A stretch of 64,000 nt of DNA from Actinobacteria bacterium HGW-Actinobacteria-2 (GCA_002841335.1 PHEY01000002.1:372001-436000), one strand, 5' to 3'; counted from the first letter of the stretch, positions 42,446 through 51,985 are shown. The notes: generated by a model not told the origin, from the sequence alone. Program-made: numbers and translations.

Positions 42446-44089
42446 CTACATGCGCTCGGGGGCCTCGATACCGAGGAGGTCCAGGCCGGTGGCCAGCACC
42501 TTCTTGGTGGCCGCGCACAGTGCCAGGCGGGACGTGCGCACCTCGCCCTCGCTCTTCAGCACCGGGCACTGTTCGTAGAAGACGCTCAAGGCGGTGGCCA
42601 ACTCGTAGAGGTAGCCGCAGAGCCGGTGGGGCTGCAGGGTGTCGCCCACGGCGGCCACGATCTCGCCGAAGCGGCTCAACAACAACGCCACCTGGTGCTC
42701 GGCAGGCTCGGCCAACACACTGATCTGGTCGTAGCCGATTCCCTCGGCCTCGGCCTTGCGCAGGATCTGGTTCACCCGGGCGTGCGCGTACTGCAGGTAC
42801 GGCCCGGTGTCGCCAGTGGTGGCCACCATCCGTTCGGCGTCGAAGGTGTAGTCCTTCTGCAATCCGCTGGACAGGTCGGCGTACTTGATCGCGGCCAGCG
42901 CGATTGACGGCGCGGCCTCCTGCTCAGCGGCATCCAGCAGCGAGTTCAGGGTGACCGCGGTGCCCTCACGGGTGGAGAACTTCTTCCCGTCCGCGCCGAG
43001 CACCTGGCCGAAACCGACGAACTCTGCGCTCACCGCGTCCGGCAGGTAGCCGGCCATCCGGGCCACGGTGAAGACCTGCTTGAAGTGGAACTCCTGCGGG
43101 GTGCCCACCACATAGATGGCCCGGTCAACGTGCAGCGTGCCCACCCGGTAGCGGATCGCGGCCAGATCGGTGCAGGTGTAGCCATAGCCACCGGCGGCAT
43201 TGCGGATGATCGCCGGGGTCTCGGAGTTCTCGGTGAACACCACCAGCGCACCACCGTCGATCACCGCGATGCCCCGGTCTTCCAGGTCGGCGGCCACCAC
43301 CGGCAGGTCGGCGTTGTAGATCGACTCGCCGGCCAGGTCGGCGTTGGTGAGTAGCACGTTCATCCGCTGGTAGGTGGCGTTGAAGCCGGCCAGCGAGACG
43401 TCGATCAGCTGCTGCCAGATCCGCCGGGTCTCGGCGTCACCGGCCTGCAGCTTCACCACCCGCTCGCGGGCCCGATCGGCGAACTCCTCGGACTCCTTCA
43501 GGTGGGTATTGGCCCGCTGATACAGCGCCTCGGCGCCGGGCAGGTCGAGAGTGGACGCGTCCAGGCCTTCGTCGAGGATCTCCTCGACCAGCATGCCGAA
43601 CTGTCGTCCCCAGTCGCCGATGTGGTTCTGCGGAATGACGGTGTGACCCTGAGCACGCAGGACGCGGGTGAAGCAGTCGCCGATGATGGTCGAACGCAGG
43701 TGCCCGACGTGCATCTGCTTGGCCACGTTCGGCGAGGAGTAGTCGACCACCACAGTGCGCGGCTGTTCGGCCAGCGCGATGCCTGTACGGACGTCGCCCA
43801 GCACCTCGTTGGCCACCTGGGCCAGCACGTCGGCCTTGATCCGAAGGTTGATGAAACCCGGACCGGCGATCTCCAACGGCTCGCAGACGTCGTCCAGCTC
43901 GATCTTGGCCACCAGATCGGCAGCGACCTCACGCGGCGGACGTCCCTCAGCATTGGCCAGGCGCAGCGCGACATTGGTCTGGTAGTGGCCGAACTGGGGA
44001 CGGGTGGCGGGCCGCAACTCCGGATCGACTCCGGCGGCGTTGGCGACGCGTTCACTCAGCAAGGAGGGCAAGGACAGCACGGCGCCCAT
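42446..44089 (-). CDS. argS: Arginyl-tRNA synthetase
   Basis: 547 residues. N-terminal Add1-like domain (to ~110), class I HIGH motif as HVGH (127-130) in NVAKQMHVGHLRSTIIGD, ArgRS-specific DWGRQFGM, FSTREGTAVTL-type KMSKS position (KFSTREG) and the all-alpha anticodon domain YLQYAHARVNQILRKA. Charges tRNA-Arg. The length is normal for bacterial ArgRS. It stands at the end of a long minus-strand block. Confidence 0.96.
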   Translation of the reverse strand: MGAVLSLPSLLSERVANAAGVDPELRPATRPQFGHYQTNVALRLANAEGRPPREVAADLVAKIELDDVCEPLEIAGPGFINLRIKADVLAQVANEVLGDVRTGIALAEQPRTVVVDYSSPNVAKQMHVGHLRSTIIGDCFTRVLRAQGHTVIPQNHIGDWGRQFGMLVEEILDEGLDASTLDLPGAEALYQRANTHLKESEEFADRARERVVKLQAGDAETRRIWQQLIDVSLAGFNATYQRMNVLLTNADLAGESIYNADLPVVAADLEDRGIAVIDGGALVVFTENSETPAIIRNAAGGYGYTCTDLAAIRYRVGTLHVDRAIYVVGTPQEFHFKQVFTVARMAGYLPDAVSAEFVGFGQVLGADGKKFSTREGTAVTLNSLLDAAEQEAAPSIALAAIKYADLSSGLQKDYTFDAERMVATTGDTGPYLQYAHARVNQILRKAEAEGIGYDQISVLAEPAEHQVALLLSRFGEIVAAVGDTLQPHRLCGYLYELATALSVFYEQCPVLKSEGEVRTSRLALCAATKKVLATGLDLLGIEAPERM

Positions 44090-44111
44090 TCTCCCACGCC
44101 GCCCAGCCCGC

Positions 44112-45419
44112 TCAGGACGCTGGGATCAGCACGGTGGCACGAATCATGTTGTGATCCGACGGAGGTGGTCCGACGAATCGTCCGGCGGCGTTGAGGTTGA
44201 CCACGGTTTCGTAGACCAGAGTGGTCACCGACTTCGACACCCACACGTAGTCGACATTGGAGCCGTTCACCCAGCCGTGCGACTTCGGCGCCGACTTGTA
44301 GTGGTTGCTGGTGTCGTACTGGGTGTGGATCCGCAGTTCGGTGCTGGCGCCGACCGGCGAGCGCGACCGATCCGGGTTGCCGATCGGGTCGACCAGTCCG
44401 GCTGACCGGTACACCTGGTAAGGCCCGTTGTTGGGGCAGGCGAACTTGTGAGAGTTCATATCCCCGGTGAGCACCACGGGCAGGTTACGGGAGTGCGCTC
44501 GGATCACCGCAACCACTTGGGACGCCTGGCTCTTGCGGATCTTGTACGCCTTGTTGGCCGACCCCGAACACGTGCCCGACGACTTGACTGCCCCGCCAGG
44601 CTCTTGAATCAAGTGGGTGTTCACGAAGAAGAAGGACCGTCCGCTGGACAGCTGGGTGAAGATCGCCCAGGTCGCGAAGCGCTTGGGGTTGCTGCTGCCG
44701 GACAGTCGGGCCGTTCCCTGCTGGGTCACAGTGAGAGTGTCGGAGTTGTAGATGATCCTGGTGCCAGCGGTATTGGTCGCGTTCGTCGCACGCCACGAGG
44801 GGCCCAGCTGGTTGAGCACGTCGCGATACTGCGCGACACCGGAAGAAGTCTTCTTGGCCTCAGCCTCCTGCAGGCCCACCAGGTCCAGATGCTCGCCGCG
44901 GATGGTCTGGGCGACGAGCTTGCGCCGCACCTTCCATGACTTCACCCCGCCGGTCGTCTTCAGATTGTGGATGTTGAAGGTGGCCACCCGCAGCCGGGAC
45001 GCGTCGGGGTCATCGGGCAGTTCGGTGCGTGTGTGCACCACCGGCGACCAGTCGCTGGCTGCCTTGCCGGAGGCGGTCACCACTCGTACCCGCAGGTAGT
45101 AGCGAGTGTTCGGCCACAACCCGCCGATGGTGGTGGCCGGCACATTCACGATCCGGCTGACGGCTTCGCCGGTGCGTCCGTTGACCCAGCGCACCTGGTA
45201 ACGCACCGCAGTCCCCCGCGATTGCCACGTGGCCACCACGGTGTCCGCACCACCGGCCGAAGGGGAGGCGTCCAGCCCGACAGGACTGGCGTAGGGGTAG
45301 GCGGGGCGCAGCGGCGCTGTCGGCTCTGCGATCGCGAGCGGCGCCGGCACCAGCAACGCGGCAAGCACAACCGCGATCAGCAGCGGCCAGCGCTGCTCGC
45401 GTCCGAACCCAGGCCGCAC
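44112..45419 (-). CDS. Secreted FnIII - endonuclease/exonuclease/phosphatase protein, paralogue 1
   Basis: 435 residues. Signal peptide (LLIAVVLAALLVPAPLAIAEP), one fibronectin-III-like module (~45-130: TRYYLRVRVVTASGKAASDWS), then an EEP domain (~140-433) with intact catalytic motifs: VATFNIHN, DLVGLQEAEA, FVNTHL, LTGDMNSH, VDYVWVS and SDHNMIRA. The enzyme is DNase I/sphingomyelinase-like, so the substrate could be nucleic acid, phospholipid or another phosphodiester. It is the third gene of a tandem trio (45518, 47226), and the shortest, with a single FnIII unit. Confidence 0.85.
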   Translation of the reverse strand: MRPGFGREQRWPLLIAVVLAALLVPAPLAIAEPTAPLRPAYPYASPVGLDASPSAGGADTVVATWQSRGTAVRYQVRWVNGRTGEAVSRIVNVPATTIGGLWPNTRYYLRVRVVTASGKAASDWSPVVHTRTELPDDPDASRLRVATFNIHNLKTTGGVKSWKVRRKLVAQTIRGEHLDLVGLQEAEAKKTSSGVAQYRDVLNQLGPSWRATNATNTAGTRIIYNSDTLTVTQQGTARLSGSSNPKRFATWAIFTQLSSGRSFFFVNTHLIQEPGGAVKSSGTCSGSANKAYKIRKSQASQVVAVIRAHSRNLPVVLTGDMNSHKFACPNNGPYQVYRSAGLVDPIGNPDRSRSPVGASTELRIHTQYDTSNHYKSAPKSHGWVNGSNVDYVWVSKSVTTLVYETVVNLNAAGRFVGPPPSDHNMIRATVLIPAS

Positions 45420-45517
45420 CCGAACCCCTCCCCGTGTCGAGCGCAGTTCCCCCGATGGCGCCGACGCGGATCAGTGTAGGAGCCGGGCAGCAGCCACCAC
45501 ACCTGGGACGCCCACGA

Positions 45518-47104
45518 TCAGGACGGCGGAATCAGGATCTGTGCGCGCACCAGGTTGTGGTCGGACGGATGACGTCCGATGTACTTCAAGGTGGCGTCGT
45601 TGATCTTCACCACGATCTCGTAGGTGAGGGTGGTGACCGACGGCGAAACGAACACGTAGTCGACGTGATGACCGTTGACGATGTTGTGGCGAATCGGCTT
45701 GCGGGAGTAGTGGTTGGAGGTGTCCCATTCGCTGTGAATGCGCACCTCGGTGGTCGGGCGCACCGGCCGCTTGGAGCGGTCCGGGTTGCCTAGCGGATCG
45801 ATCAACCCGCGGCTGACGTAGGTGCGGTAGGGCGCATTGGTGGGGCATTGCACCTTGTGGGAGTTCATGTCACCGACCAGCACCAGAGGCCGGCCCGCCG
45901 CGTTGGCCTGGATCTCATCCATGACCAGCGCGGCCTGGGTCACGCGCATCTTGTAGCGCTTACTCTGCTTCGCGGAGCACTTCTTGGTGGCGACGGGATG
46001 GGTCTCGGGCACCAGGTGGGTGTTCGCGAAGATGAAGTGCCGACCGTTCGAGTTCTGGACGAACTCCGCCCAGACCACGTAGCGATTCACGTCGCCGCGG
46101 ATGGACGGGAGCTGCCGCATCCCGGTACGAGCCAGGCTCACCGTGGCAGCGTTGTAGATGATCCGGGTGCCGGCCGTCGTGCCGGCCTCGACCGCCTGAT
46201 AGCTGCCACCTCTCGCGGCCAGCAGGTTGATCAGACTGCCGTACTGGCTGACGCCGTCGCGCAGGTGGAAATCAGCTTCCTGCAGCCCGACCACGTCGAG
46301 GTGCCGGCTGGCGATCGCGTCGGCGACCAGCGGGCCACGGACGCCCCACGAGCCACCCTTCGAGCGTTGCCAGTTACGGATGTTGAAGCTGCCCACCTCC
46401 AGCGGCGCTGCGCCGGGGTCGGCGGGCACCTGCGGCGTCGCGGTCACCGCACCGGACCAGCCGCTGGTCACCGACCCACGAGCGGTCAGACTGCGCACCC
46501 GGAAGTAATACGGCTGGCCGGTGGTCAAACCACCGATCACGGTGGACGCCACCGTAGTGGTGACTATTGCCGCTGCGGAGAAGTCAGGGTTGGCCGAGTA
46601 CTGCACCTGGTAGTGCCGTCCGGCAGTGGTGAACAGCCAGTTGACCGCGACGGTGTCCGCCGAACGAGCCGACGCCCGGGCCCACAGCCCGATGGGGGCC
46701 GCTGTGGCCATGGTCTTGAAAGTGAGCCGCGGCGAGGCCGCCGCAGCCACCGACCCGATCGCCGCGAGGGGCTGCACCACCACGTAGTACTTGGTGACGG
46801 CCTTCAGCCCCTTCAGGGTTACCCGCGAGGTCGCCACTGTCACCGAACGAGCACTCCGGAAGTTGGCGTGGGTGGAGTAGCGCACCCGGTAGCCGCTCGC
46901 CCCGGACACGTCAGCCCAGTCGAGGGTCAGGGAGGTTCGACTTGCCGACACCAGCCGTGGCGATACCACTGCGGCCGCCGCCACCTCGCGGGGAAGCACT
47001 GGTGCGGACGCCGCCGGCGCGGGCAAGGCACTCAGCGTCAGGGCCGGTGCCAGCAGCACAGCGACAGCCAATGAGCGGAGGGATCTGGGACCCATTGCAC
47101 GCAT
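45518..47104 (-). CDS. Secreted FnIII - endonuclease/exonuclease/phosphatase protein, paralogue 2
   Basis: 528 residues with signal peptide (LAVAVLLAPALTLSALPAPA), two FnIII modules (~45-130 and ~135-225, each with YYVVVQPL/YYFRVRSL-type G strands), and an EEP domain (~235-526): VGSFNIRN, LDVVGLQEADF, FANTHL, VGDMNSHK, VDYVFVS, SDHNLVRA, all catalytic residues present. GAGAGG precedes ATG 47104. Cysteines in KKCSAKQ and VQCPTNAP may form a disulfide, also seen in paralogue 1. Probably extracellular; FnIII units may bind wall or matrix glycans. Confidence 0.85.
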   Translation of the reverse strand: MRAMGPRSLRSLAVAVLLAPALTLSALPAPAASAPVLPREVAAAAVVSPRLVSASRTSLTLDWADVSGASGYRVRYSTHANFRSARSVTVATSRVTLKGLKAVTKYYVVVQPLAAIGSVAAAASPRLTFKTMATAAPIGLWARASARSADTVAVNWLFTTAGRHYQVQYSANPDFSAAAIVTTTVASTVIGGLTTGQPYYFRVRSLTARGSVTSGWSGAVTATPQVPADPGAAPLEVGSFNIRNWQRSKGGSWGVRGPLVADAIASRHLDVVGLQEADFHLRDGVSQYGSLINLLAARGGSYQAVEAGTTAGTRIIYNAATVSLARTGMRQLPSIRGDVNRYVVWAEFVQNSNGRHFIFANTHLVPETHPVATKKCSAKQSKRYKMRVTQAALVMDEIQANAAGRPLVLVGDMNSHKVQCPTNAPYRTYVSRGLIDPLGNPDRSKRPVRPTTEVRIHSEWDTSNHYSRKPIRHNIVNGHHVDYVFVSPSVTTLTYEIVVKINDATLKYIGRHPSDHNLVRAQILIPPS

Positions 47105-47157
47105 GAACGCCGCCTCTCAGCAGACTCGACCGCCCCCCGCAAGCCGAAGATGAAATA

Positions 47158-47189
47158 TTCCTGGGAAACTCTACGGCATTTCTCAGGAA
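47158..47189. repeat. Inverted repeat TTCCTGGGAAA/TTTCTCAGGAA between paralogues 2 and 3
   Basis: 11-bp arms with one mismatch around a 10-nt centre, 54 bp upstream of the paralogue 2 start and beyond the paralogue 3 stop. It may be an operator for paralogue 2 or a transcription-ending hairpin for paralogue 3. Confidence 0.4.
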
Positions 47190-47225
47190 ACGCCAGAGGG
47201 TGTCTGGCACCGCAGTCGCGTCCGA

Positions 47226-48857
47226 TCAGCCCGGGATCAGGACAGCGGCCCGCAACATGTGGTGATCCGAGGCCGGCGGACCGTCATACTTCATGGTCGC
47301 GTCGTTGACGTTCACCACGGTCTCGTAGTCCAAGGTGGTCACTGCCCTCGAGACCCAGATGTAGTCGACATTGATGCCGTTGATCCATGGACGAGCGGTC
47401 GGCTTGGTCGACGAGCTGTGCCAGCTGTCGAACTCGGTGTGCAGCCGGAACTCCGTGGTCGCGTTGACCGCCACTTTGGACTTGTCCGGGTTTCCGATCG
47501 GATCGACGTAGCCGGCCTGGGAGTAGACCCGGTACGGCGCGTTGTACGGGCTGCGCCACTTCTGCGAGTTCATGTCGCCGGTCAGGATCACGGGCAGATT
47601 CCGCGGATTGCGGGCGGCGATCTCATTGACGATCTGATGCGACTGGGTGATCCGCTGGTTGAAGCCCGCATCCGACTTGGAGTTGTCCAGGTGGGCGTTG
47701 GCGAAGAAGAAGTCGCGTCCGGTGGACTTCTGGGTGAAGATCCCCCACACCATGAAGCGCCTCACGTCCCCGCTACGCAGGCTCAACGCGTAGAACCCTG
47801 CCTGGCGCAGCGTCACGGTCTCAGAGTTGTAGATCAGCCGGGTTCCGACCGAGTAGGTGGCGGGGTCATTGCAGTACGGATCGGCCGATGTGGCGCAGGT
47901 GATCCGCCACGACTTGCCCAACAGATCGAGCAGATCCTGGAACTGGTGCTTCCAGGCGCCATCAGCGCCCACCACTGAGGTGTACTCAGCCTCCTGGAGG
48001 CCGGCAACGTCAATGTGGTTGTCCCGCAGTTGGGCTGCCACCACGTGGCGTCGCACCGCCCACGACTTGTTGCCGGTGTCGGACGCTATGGTGCCGTTTC
48101 GCACATTGAAGCTGGCCACCTGCAGCGGCCGGGCGCGCGGATCGTCCGGGGTCCTGGTGGTGGCTGTGGCCACCGCGGACCAACCGCTGAGGACGGCGCC
48201 CCACACGCTGATGGATCGCGCGCGCAGGTAGTAGGTGGTGTTGGCGGCCAGCCCCTGAACCACCCCGGACGGCCCGCGGGTCACGATGCTGCCCGCTCCG
48301 GCGAAGCCCGGGTTGGTGGCGTACTGCAGCTCGTAGCGGCGCCCGGCGGCGTCAAAGCCCCAGTTGGCGACGATGGCGTCCGCGCCACGCGCCGAGGCCT
48401 TGGCCTGGAACTTGCTGGGCGCGGTGTATTTGGTCTTCTTGGCGGTCTTGAACGCCTTCTTCGCCGAGTAGCCCGACAGCGGAGTGCCCTTGGCGTCGTC
48501 ACGGATCGCCTGCACGCGCACGTAGTACTTGGTCGACGCCTTGAGCTTGCTGAGCACGATCTCGGAGGCGTAAACCCGCTTGTAGGTCGACTTCTTCAGG
48601 CTGGAGTACTTGGAGTAGCGCACCCGGTAGCGCGGCGCGCCCACATAGTCCTCCCAGTCGATCGCCAACTGAGTGGACGCCGCACTGGCGAGCACGGGGG
48701 CGGCTGCGGCGCTCATGGTCTGAAGCGGCTTCACCGTCCGGGCAGGCGTCATCGTCTGGGCTGAGGCGGGAGCGCTGAACAAGCCGACACACAAGGCGAC
48801 GCTCAGACTGGAAGCGAGGGCGATGCGGCGAACTACTCGCCCATGGGTGGTGGGCAT
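47226..48857 (-). CDS. Secreted FnIII - endonuclease/exonuclease/phosphatase protein, paralogue 3
   Basis: 543 residues from ATG 48857 (MPTTHGRVVRRIALASS; the longer frame adds an unrelated stretch). Signal peptide ends near SAPASAQ; two FnIII modules (~50-140, ~145-235) rich in Lys/Tyr/Ser; EEP domain with VASFNVRN, IDVAGLQEAEY, FANAHLD (Ala for Thr), ILTGDMNSQKW, VDYIWVS and SDHHMLRA. All general catalytic residues are kept. It is the first of the tandem trio and is separated from the fused cytidylyltransferase gene by ~60 bp with a GTGGCC/GGCCAC hairpin. Confidence 0.85.
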   Translation of the reverse strand: MPTTHGRVVRRIALASSLSVALCVGLFSAPASAQTMTPARTVKPLQTMSAAAAPVLASAASTQLAIDWEDYVGAPRYRVRYSKYSSLKKSTYKRVYASEIVLSKLKASTKYYVRVQAIRDDAKGTPLSGYSAKKAFKTAKKTKYTAPSKFQAKASARGADAIVANWGFDAAGRRYELQYATNPGFAGAGSIVTRGPSGVVQGLAANTTYYLRARSISVWGAVLSGWSAVATATTRTPDDPRARPLQVASFNVRNGTIASDTGNKSWAVRRHVVAAQLRDNHIDVAGLQEAEYTSVVGADGAWKHQFQDLLDLLGKSWRITCATSADPYCNDPATYSVGTRLIYNSETVTLRQAGFYALSLRSGDVRRFMVWGIFTQKSTGRDFFFANAHLDNSKSDAGFNQRITQSHQIVNEIAARNPRNLPVILTGDMNSQKWRSPYNAPYRVYSQAGYVDPIGNPDKSKVAVNATTEFRLHTEFDSWHSSSTKPTARPWINGINVDYIWVSRAVTTLDYETVVNVNDATMKYDGPPASDHHMLRAAVLIPG

Positions 48858-48920
48858 GGGGGGCCTTTCTTCGTTGAGTGGCCGGCCCCCCGCTGGCCAC
48901 AGCGTCAATTCACTGCGCTA

Positions 48921-50270
48921 CTACTCTACGCCAAAAATCTCTCGTTGACGCCTGGCAGTTTCCACCAATCCGGCAAGGGCAATCGACTCCTCAGGCCGCA
49001 GCATGTAGCTGGCCAGAGCCCCCGAGCGAATCACCGCAGCGAATTCCCCAATCTCGTAGCGCAACCCGTCTCCGGCGAACTTGACGTAGTAGCGCTCACG
49101 CTTGCCGGGGTCCTCGTAGCGCAACTCGAAGTAGTCGGTCAGCCACCACGGCGCCGGCACATAGAGGTAGCCCTCCGTCCCGGCGATCACCAGTTCCCCC
49201 TCGGCCTTCACGCCGATCCCGACCCGGGCGGTACCCAACCCACTGGGGTAGCGGACCTCGATGGAGGCGAACTGTTCGACGTCCGAGCCTTGGGGTTGGA
49301 AAGCCGTGGTGCGCACCTGGGCCGGTTCGGTTCCGAACAACTTCACCATCGGCAGCAGGACGTAGCTGCCCAGTTCCGAGATTGCGCCACCATCAGGCGC
49401 CTCCTGCTCCCGTCCGGACGGCAGCAGCTTGGTGAAGGTGGCCTCGACGCTGACCACCTGTCCGATCGATCCCCCTTGGGCGACGGCGAGCATCCGGCGG
49501 AACCCGGGAGCATAGGCGGTCTTGATGGCCTCGGCGAGGACCACGTTCGCCTCGGCAGCGAGCGCAAACAGTTCGGTCGCCTCCTGGGCGGTGAGCGCGA
49601 GCGGCTTTTCACACAGGACGTGCTTGCCGGCCGCGATCGCAGCCCGGACGTACTCGGCGTGCGTGCCGTGGGGACTGGCGATGTAGACCGCGTCGACGGC
49701 GTCGAACAACTCATCGACACTGCCGCACGCACGGTCGAGCTCATGGGCGGTCGCGAACCGCTGGGAGTGCTCAGGGTTGGGGCTGTAGACGACGTCCACG
49801 CTGACCCCGCTGACGAATCGGCTCTCCGGCACGAACCGCGCGGCGATCCGGCCCGAGCCGATCACCCCGACTCGGATGGTTCCGTGGCGTTCGGCACGCA
49901 ACTCGGTGCTGGAGATGCCCTTGGTGCGGTCGAGGTAGACCACCTGGCAGTAGGGCGACAGGTAGTCGAACCGGCCCTGCCAGTCCGAGCCGATCGCGAA
50001 GATGTCGATGTCCCGACGCTGGATGTCGTGAACCTTCTGCCCCTCGTACTCCTCGACGATGATCTCGTCGGCAAGACCGCTGCGGCGCACCCCTTCGATG
50101 CGCTGCATCAGCCCTTCTTGGACGTTCAGCTTGCCGCGCGTGGCGTCGTAGTCCTCGCTGGTGACGGCCACGGTGAGGTGATCACCGAGTTCCCGAGCGC
50201 GCTCCAAAAGGCGTCGATGACCTTCGTGGAACATGTCGAAGGTGCCATAGGTGATGACCCTGGTAGCCAC
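48921..50270 (-). CDS. Fusion: TagD-like cytidylyltransferase + Gfo/Idh/MocA oxidoreductase
   Basis: 449 residues. Residues 1-~130 are a glycerol-3-phosphate cytidylyltransferase-like domain: YGTFDMFHEGHRRLLERA (GTFDxxHxGH) and GISSTELRAER, the TagD C-terminal motif. From ~132 a Rossmann domain begins (VGVIGSGRIAARF), followed by HVLCEKPLALT, the conserved EKP of Gfo/Idh/MocA oxidoreductases, and the C-terminal beta-sheet domain. The fusion would reduce a keto- or aldo-phosphate and activate the product with CTP to give a CDP-polyol; that is inference. It follows the PLD-like gene by 3 bp. Confidence 0.85.
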   Translation of the reverse strand: MATRVITYGTFDMFHEGHRRLLERARELGDHLTVAVTSEDYDATRGKLNVQEGLMQRIEGVRRSGLADEIIVEEYEGQKVHDIQRRDIDIFAIGSDWQGRFDYLSPYCQVVYLDRTKGISSTELRAERHGTIRVGVIGSGRIAARFVPESRFVSGVSVDVVYSPNPEHSQRFATAHELDRACGSVDELFDAVDAVYIASPHGTHAEYVRAAIAAGKHVLCEKPLALTAQEATELFALAAEANVVLAEAIKTAYAPGFRRMLAVAQGGSIGQVVSVEATFTKLLPSGREQEAPDGGAISELGSYVLLPMVKLFGTEPAQVRTTAFQPQGSDVEQFASIEVRYPSGLGTARVGIGVKAEGELVIAGTEGYLYVPAPWWLTDYFELRYEDPGKRERYYVKFAGDGLRYEIGEFAAVIRSGALASYMLRPEESIALAGLVETARRQREIFGVE

Positions 50271-50273
50271 GGC

Positions 50274-51878
50274 TCAGGCGTCCTCCCTCGACTGCTTCTC
50301 CGACTCCAGCTTGGTGATCGGTCGGGAGTACTTGTTGCTGTTCCAGATCTTGTTCCAGTTGGCCTTGAACTGGTGATAGGCCGGACCGCCCTTGATCAGC
50401 AGGTTCACCTCGTTGTTGAAGCGCAAGCTCGACTTGGTCCAGTTACCCGAGCCGGTCCACACGTAGTGGGCCTTCTTGTCGCTGCCCCACTTGCCGTTGA
50501 CGATGATGAACTTGGAGTGGACGAACTTGCTGCCGCGGTCACCGTTGCGGATCAGGATGTTGCCGTTCTTGTAGGTCGTCTTGGCCTTCTTCTTGTCGTA
50601 CTTGCGCAGGATCGGCATCACTTCCAGATCCCACTCGCTGGCCGACATGATCACCTTGACCTCACAACCGGCGTTCTTCAGCCGCTTCAAACGCCGAGCC
50701 AGATACAGCCGCGAGGACGTCCACTGGTACATCGACACCAGTACCTGGGTCTTGCGTTTGGAGTTGCCGTAGCCCTTCGCCGCACCGGTGCACTTCACGT
50801 TCTCCAGGAACTTGGTGTACGGATCGGTGGCCGGATCGACGGTCTGCAGCGAGTCGTCCGGGTTCGCCACGGCCCAGGGGAAGAAGTAGCTGGTTCTCAC
50901 CGGCCACCCGGTCGAGGACTTGACCGCGTAGTCGTTGCCGCTGGTGTCGGCCCACATCTCGTTCAGACGTCCATTGAGGAAGTCGTAGGTGGTCGGGTCG
51001 TTCACCGCCGTATAGATGTTGTTCCACCCGCGGCTGACCTGGGTAGAGGTGAAGTTGCCCGAGGACACCATGGACACGAACGGCACCCCGGCCAGGGAGT
51101 CGAAGGTGATGTACTTGGCGTGCATGTACGGCCGGTAGAGCGGGTTCTGGGTGGTCACCACTCGCACCCGCTCACCGCGCCACTTGTAGTCCGAGCTGCA
51201 GCTCAGGTAGCAGGCCTTGAAAAGCGAACCGGTGGCGTCCGCGGTGAGGACGGTCTTGGTGGCCTGGGACGAACTGGTCCCGTCGGCGTGATCGTCGGTG
51301 AGGTACTGGATGTTCACGCCACGGCAGTGCGCCCGAATCACGGCCTTGGCCGCATCCCAGCGCGACATCGAGTACATCGCGATCCTTACCGTGGTGCCGG
51401 GCGTCGCAGCCCGGAACCCGTTGAGCAGCTGCCGGACGACGACCGTGCTGGCCTTGGTGAACGGGTTGTTGAACAGCGCGCCCTCTTTCGGGACCCAACC
51501 GACCAGGTCCGGCGCCTGCCCCAAGGTAACGGGCGGACCGAGGTAGTCGGCGGGCAGTCCGTTCGCCTGCTGAATCGCCGGGGTCATCAGCACCGAGAGG
51601 TCCTGGCAGTACGGATTGCGGTAGGTCGGCACCCCCATCGCGGGCACATCGGCCGGCTGGACTTGACCGGAACTGGTCGGCGCAGGCACCGTCTCGGTGG
51701 CGCTGGGTTCGATCGACGTACTGACACTCGGGCTGGGGCTGGGACTGGCCTGGTCGGTGGTCGACGTGGCGGTCGGTTCAGGCGTCGGGGTGGGCGTCTC
51801 GGCGACTGCCGCCTCCGCTCCCGTGAAAAGCAGGGTGCACGAAAGGGCCAGGGTCACCACCGTGGTTGCCAGTCTCAC
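50274..51878 (-). CDS. Secreted phospholipase D-like protein, paralogue 1
   Basis: 534 residues from GTG 51878 (GGGAGG upstream). Signal peptide, a Ser/Thr/Pro linker (~30-75), then two PLD half-domains. Half 1: HAKYITFD at 253-260 with SGNF at 273-276, an intact HxK(x)4D. Half 2: HSKFIIVN at ~454-461 with GSGNW, where Asn replaces the HKD Asp. A CYLSCSS cysteine pair is conserved in the paralogue. Likely hydrolyses or transfers a phosphodiester head group outside the cell; the degenerate second HKD might alter that. It shares about half its residues by eye with the gene at 51986. Confidence 0.85.
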   Translation of the reverse strand: MRLATTVVTLALSCTLLFTGAEAAVAETPTPTPEPTATSTTDQASPSPSPSVSTSIEPSATETVPAPTSSGQVQPADVPAMGVPTYRNPYCQDLSVLMTPAIQQANGLPADYLGPPVTLGQAPDLVGWVPKEGALFNNPFTKASTVVVRQLLNGFRAATPGTTVRIAMYSMSRWDAAKAVIRAHCRGVNIQYLTDDHADGTSSSQATKTVLTADATGSLFKACYLSCSSDYKWRGERVRVVTTQNPLYRPYMHAKYITFDSLAGVPFVSMVSSGNFTSTQVSRGWNNIYTAVNDPTTYDFLNGRLNEMWADTSGNDYAVKSSTGWPVRTSYFFPWAVANPDDSLQTVDPATDPYTKFLENVKCTGAAKGYGNSKRKTQVLVSMYQWTSSRLYLARRLKRLKNAGCEVKVIMSASEWDLEVMPILRKYDKKKAKTTYKNGNILIRNGDRGSKFVHSKFIIVNGKWGSDKKAHYVWTGSGNWTKSSLRFNNEVNLLIKGGPAYHQFKANWNKIWNSNKYSRPITKLESEKQSREDA

Positions 51879-51985
51879 TCTGCCTCCCGTTTCCTGCCGG
51901 CTAGCCGGCAACTGCGTCGCGGCATGCGGCTAAGACTGTACCAGCCACCCCTTGGTACGCACCTGGGTAGGACAAACGGTCCCGA

